This document shows, one piece after another, positions 61,295-64,000 of a stretch of DNA of 64,000 nt. Each line of letters begins with the position of its first letter. The first letter of the stretch is position 1. Location: contig OZ020316.1 in NCBI GenBank assembly GCA_963971305.1, positions 17,936,745-18,000,744 on the forward strand, in the 5' to 3' direction. This stretch comes from Arcuatula senhousia (Eukaryota; Mollusca; Bivalvia; Mytilida; Mytilidae). The notes under the pieces were generated by a model. It was not told where the DNA came from and made no database searches. It saw only the letters and a list, made by a program, of their open reading frames with translations. Both the position numbers and the translations under genes were made by a program.

Positions 61295-63648
61295 CCTATA
61301 TAGTCCATATCCCTACCAATTTCTGGTTTGTCAGGAATATGGGTCAGAAAAAAAGTGTAAATTAAGCCTAGGGTATAGGTTGTCCCTCTGTGGAAAAATC
61401 CCCACGCTTTCAATCCCAATGGGACTGGGGTGATTAGGGAGTAGGGTCCATGGGGTCCACAACCTATATAGTCCATATCCATACCAATATCTGGTTTGTC
61501 CGGAATATGGGTCAGAAAAAAGTGTAAATTAAGCCTAAGGGTATAGGTTATCCACCCTGTGAAAAAATCCCCACGCTTTCAATCCCTATGGGACTGGGGT
61601 GGTTATGGAGTAGGGTCAATGGGGTCCACAACCTATATAGTCCATAACCCTACCAATTTCCGGTTTGCCCGGAATATGGGTCAGAAAAAGTGTAAATTAA
61701 GCCTAAGGGTATAGGTTGTCCCCCCTGTGGAAAAATCCCCACGCTTTCAATCCCAATGGGACTGGGGTGGTAAGGGAGTAGGGTTCATGGGGTCCACAAC
61801 CTATATAGTCCATATCCCTACCAATTACTGGTTTGTCCGGAATATGGGTCAGAAAAAAGGTGTAAATTAAGCCTAAGGCTATAGGTTGTCCCCCCCCCCC
61901 TGTGGAAAAATCCCCACGCTTTCAATCCCAATAGGACTGGGGTGGTTAGGGAGTAGGGTCCATGGGGTCCACAACCTATATAGTCCATATCCCTACCAAT
62001 TTCCGGTTTGTCCGGAATATGGGTCAGAAAAAAAAGTGTAAATTAAGCCTAGGGTATAGGTTGTCTCTCTGTGGAAAAATTCCCACGCTTTCAATCCCAA
62101 TGGCACTGGGGTGGTTAGGGAGTAGGGTCCATGGGGTCCACAACCTATATAGTCCATATCCATACCAATTTCTGGTTTGTCCGGAATATGGGTCAGAAAA
62201 AAGTGTAAATTAAGCCTAGGGTATAGGTTGTCCCCCCTGTGGAAAAATCCCCACGCTTTCAATCCCAATGGGACTGGGGTGATTAGGGAGTAGGGTCCAT
62301 GGGGTCCACAACCTATATAGTCCATATCCCTACCAATTTCCGGTTTGTCCGGAATATGGGTCAGAAAAAAGTGTAAATTAAGCCTAAGGGTATAGGTTGT
62401 CCCCCCTGTGGAAAAATCCCCACGCTTTCAATCCCATAGGGACTGGGTTGGTTAAGGAGTAGGGTCCATGGGGTCCACAACCTTTATAGTCCATATCCCT
62501 ACCAATTTCCGGTTTGTCCGGAATATGGGTCAGAAAAAAGTGTAAATTAAGCCTAAGGGTATAGGTTGTCCCCCCTGTGGAAAAATTCCCACGCTTTCAA
62601 TCTCAATGGGACTGGGGTGGTTAGGGAGTAGGGTCCATGGGGTCCACAACCTATATAGTCCATATCCCTACCATTTTCCGGTTTGTCCGGAATATGGGTC
62701 AGAAAACAGTGTAAATTAAGCCTAAGGGTATAGGTTGTCCCCCCTGTGAAAAAATCCCCACGCTTTCAATCCCAATGGGACTGGGGTGGTTATGGAGTAG
62801 GGTCAATGGGGTCCACAACCTATATAGTCCATAACCCTACCAATTTCCGGTTTGCCCGGAATATGGGTCAGAAAAAAGTGTAAATTAAGCCTAGGGTATA
62901 GGTTGTCCCTCTGTGGAAAAATCCCCACGCTTTCAATCCCAATGGGACTGGGGTGGTTAGGGAGTAGGGTCCATGGGGTCCACAACCTATATAGTCCATA
63001 TCCCTACCAATTTCCGGTTTGTCCGGAATATGGGTCAGAAAAAAGTGTAAATTAAGCCTAAGGGTATAGGTTGTCCCCCCCTGTGGAAAAATCCCCACGC
63101 TTTCAATCCCAATGGGACTGGGGTGGTTAAGGAGTAGGGTCCATGGGGTCAACAACCTATATAGTACATATCCCTACCAATTTCCGGTTTGTCCGGAATA
63201 TGGGTCAGAAAAAAGTGTAAATTAAGCCTAATGGTATAGGTTGTCCCCCCCTGTGGAAAAATCCCCACACTTTCAATCCCAATGGGACTAGGGTGGTTAG
63301 GGAGTAGGGTCCATGGGGTCCACAATCTATATAGCCCATATCCCTACCATTTTCCGGTTTGTCCGGAATATGGGTCAGAAAAAAGTGTAAATTAAGCCTA
63401 AGGGTATAGGTTGTCCCCCCTGTGGAAAAATCCCCACACTTTCAATCCCAATGGGACTGGGGTGGTTATGGAGTAGGGTCAATGGGGATCACAACCTATA
63501 TAGTCCATAACCCTACCAATTTCCGGTTTGCCCGGAATATGGGTCAGAAAAAAATGTAAATTAAGCCTAAGGGTATAGGTTGTCCCCCCTGTGGAAATAT
63601 CCCAACGCTTTCAATCCCAATGGGACTGGGGTGGTTAGGAAGTAGGGT
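61295..63648 (+). repeat. ~169-bp satellite array, forward units, copy 2
   Basis: The same ~14 units in the same order as 14731-17082, two bases longer because of a C-run near 61890. Unit-by-unit identity shows the whole array was duplicated en bloc. Confidence 0.95.
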
Positions 63649-64000
63649 CTATACCCTTAGGCTTAATTTTTACTCTTTTTGGACCCGGATTTCTTACAAA
63701 CCGGAAATTGGTAGGGATATTGACCATATAGGTTGTGGACCCCATGGACCCTCCTTCAAAATCAGCCCAGTCCCATTCGGCCTGTTAGCGTGGGGATTTT
63801 TCCACAGGGGGGAGAACCTATACCCTTAGGCTTAATTTTTACTCTTTTTGGACCCGGATTTCTTACAAACCGGAAATTGGTAGGGATATTGACCATATAG
63901 GTTGTGGACCCCATGGACCCTCCTTCAAAATCAGCCCAGTCCCATTCGGCCTGTTAGCGTGGGGATTTTTCCACAGGGGGGAGAACCTATACCCTTAGGC
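63649..64000 (-). repeat. ~169-bp satellite array, inverted units, copy 2 (cut by window edge)
   Basis: Counterpart of 17083-17434; two units and the start of a third are visible. Confidence 0.93.

Larger units (their letters stand above)
46567..64000 (+). repeat. Large direct duplication, copy 2
   Basis: Counterpart of 1-17434. The match starts where copy 1 enters the window and is still running at the right edge, inside the inverted satellite. Confidence 0.97.

Noticed and set aside
1..64000. Looked for a novel defence or mobile system of prokaryotic type
   Set aside because: Introns, LTR and PLE retroelements, satellites and gene structure are all animal; no operons or ribosome-binding sites.

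Overview
This is animal nuclear DNA: AT-rich, low gene density, spliced genes with GT/AG introns, and more transposon than gene. The mix of repeats (a Ty3/gypsy element with very short LTRs, a Penelope-like element with a hammerhead ribozyme, GGACCATTTAACTT-type MITEs, G-run hAT-like MITEs, large satellites) suggests a bivalve mollusc, probably a mussel-like species. The species call is inference. Nothing looks prokaryotic. I found no convincing tRNA or rRNA gene and no CRISPR.

Layout. The first 17.4 kb (1-17434) and the last 17.4 kb (46567-64000) are the same sequence in the same orientation, about 46.57 kb apart. They differ only by a handful of substitutions and small indels, and both ends run off the window. 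The duplicated block holds, left to right: a degraded Ty3/gypsy element inserted into the 3' tail of a Penelope-like element (PLE); a 1.4-kb TIR element; a small MITE; exon 2 of a minus-strand gene; a PLE with an intact 708-codon frame and a hammerhead ribozyme; exon 1 of the minus-strand gene; a divergent plus-strand paralogue; and a ~169-bp satellite whose last units are inverted. The single-copy middle (17.4-46.2 kb) holds a 22-bp minisatellite, a 275-bp-arm hairpin, several TIR elements, PLE tails, a 24-bp minisatellite, a complete six-exon ankyrin-repeat gene (26214-32180, minus) and a rearranged non-LTR retrotransposon. It also holds the terminal exon (45017-45534) of the copy-2 minus-strand gene.

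Host genes. (1) A six-exon minus-strand gene predicts an 834-residue ankyrin-repeat protein ending in a CaaX box (CVLS). That box, the stop codon and the 3' flank are built of the same repeat as the adjacent 24-bp minisatellite. (2) Two divergent paralogues share one design: TATA box, short signal-peptide exon, phase-0 intron, ~157-160-nt second exon, phase-1 donor. The minus-strand member can be followed to its stop codon only in copy 2 (exons 56804-56751, 53372-53213 and 45534-45017; about 243 aa). Its intron 1 carries the PLE and its intron 2 carries the gypsy element, the TIR element and the MITE. The plus-strand member has no visible third exon. I do not recognise this secreted family.

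Mobile elements interlock. Gypsy sits in a PLE tail with a 5-bp target duplication. PLE tails occur in introns and between genes. The non-LTR element has its reverse-transcriptase core inverted relative to both flanks, and a MITE has landed inside the inverted part. Exon and repeat boundaries were read by eye; no alignment or database search was run.
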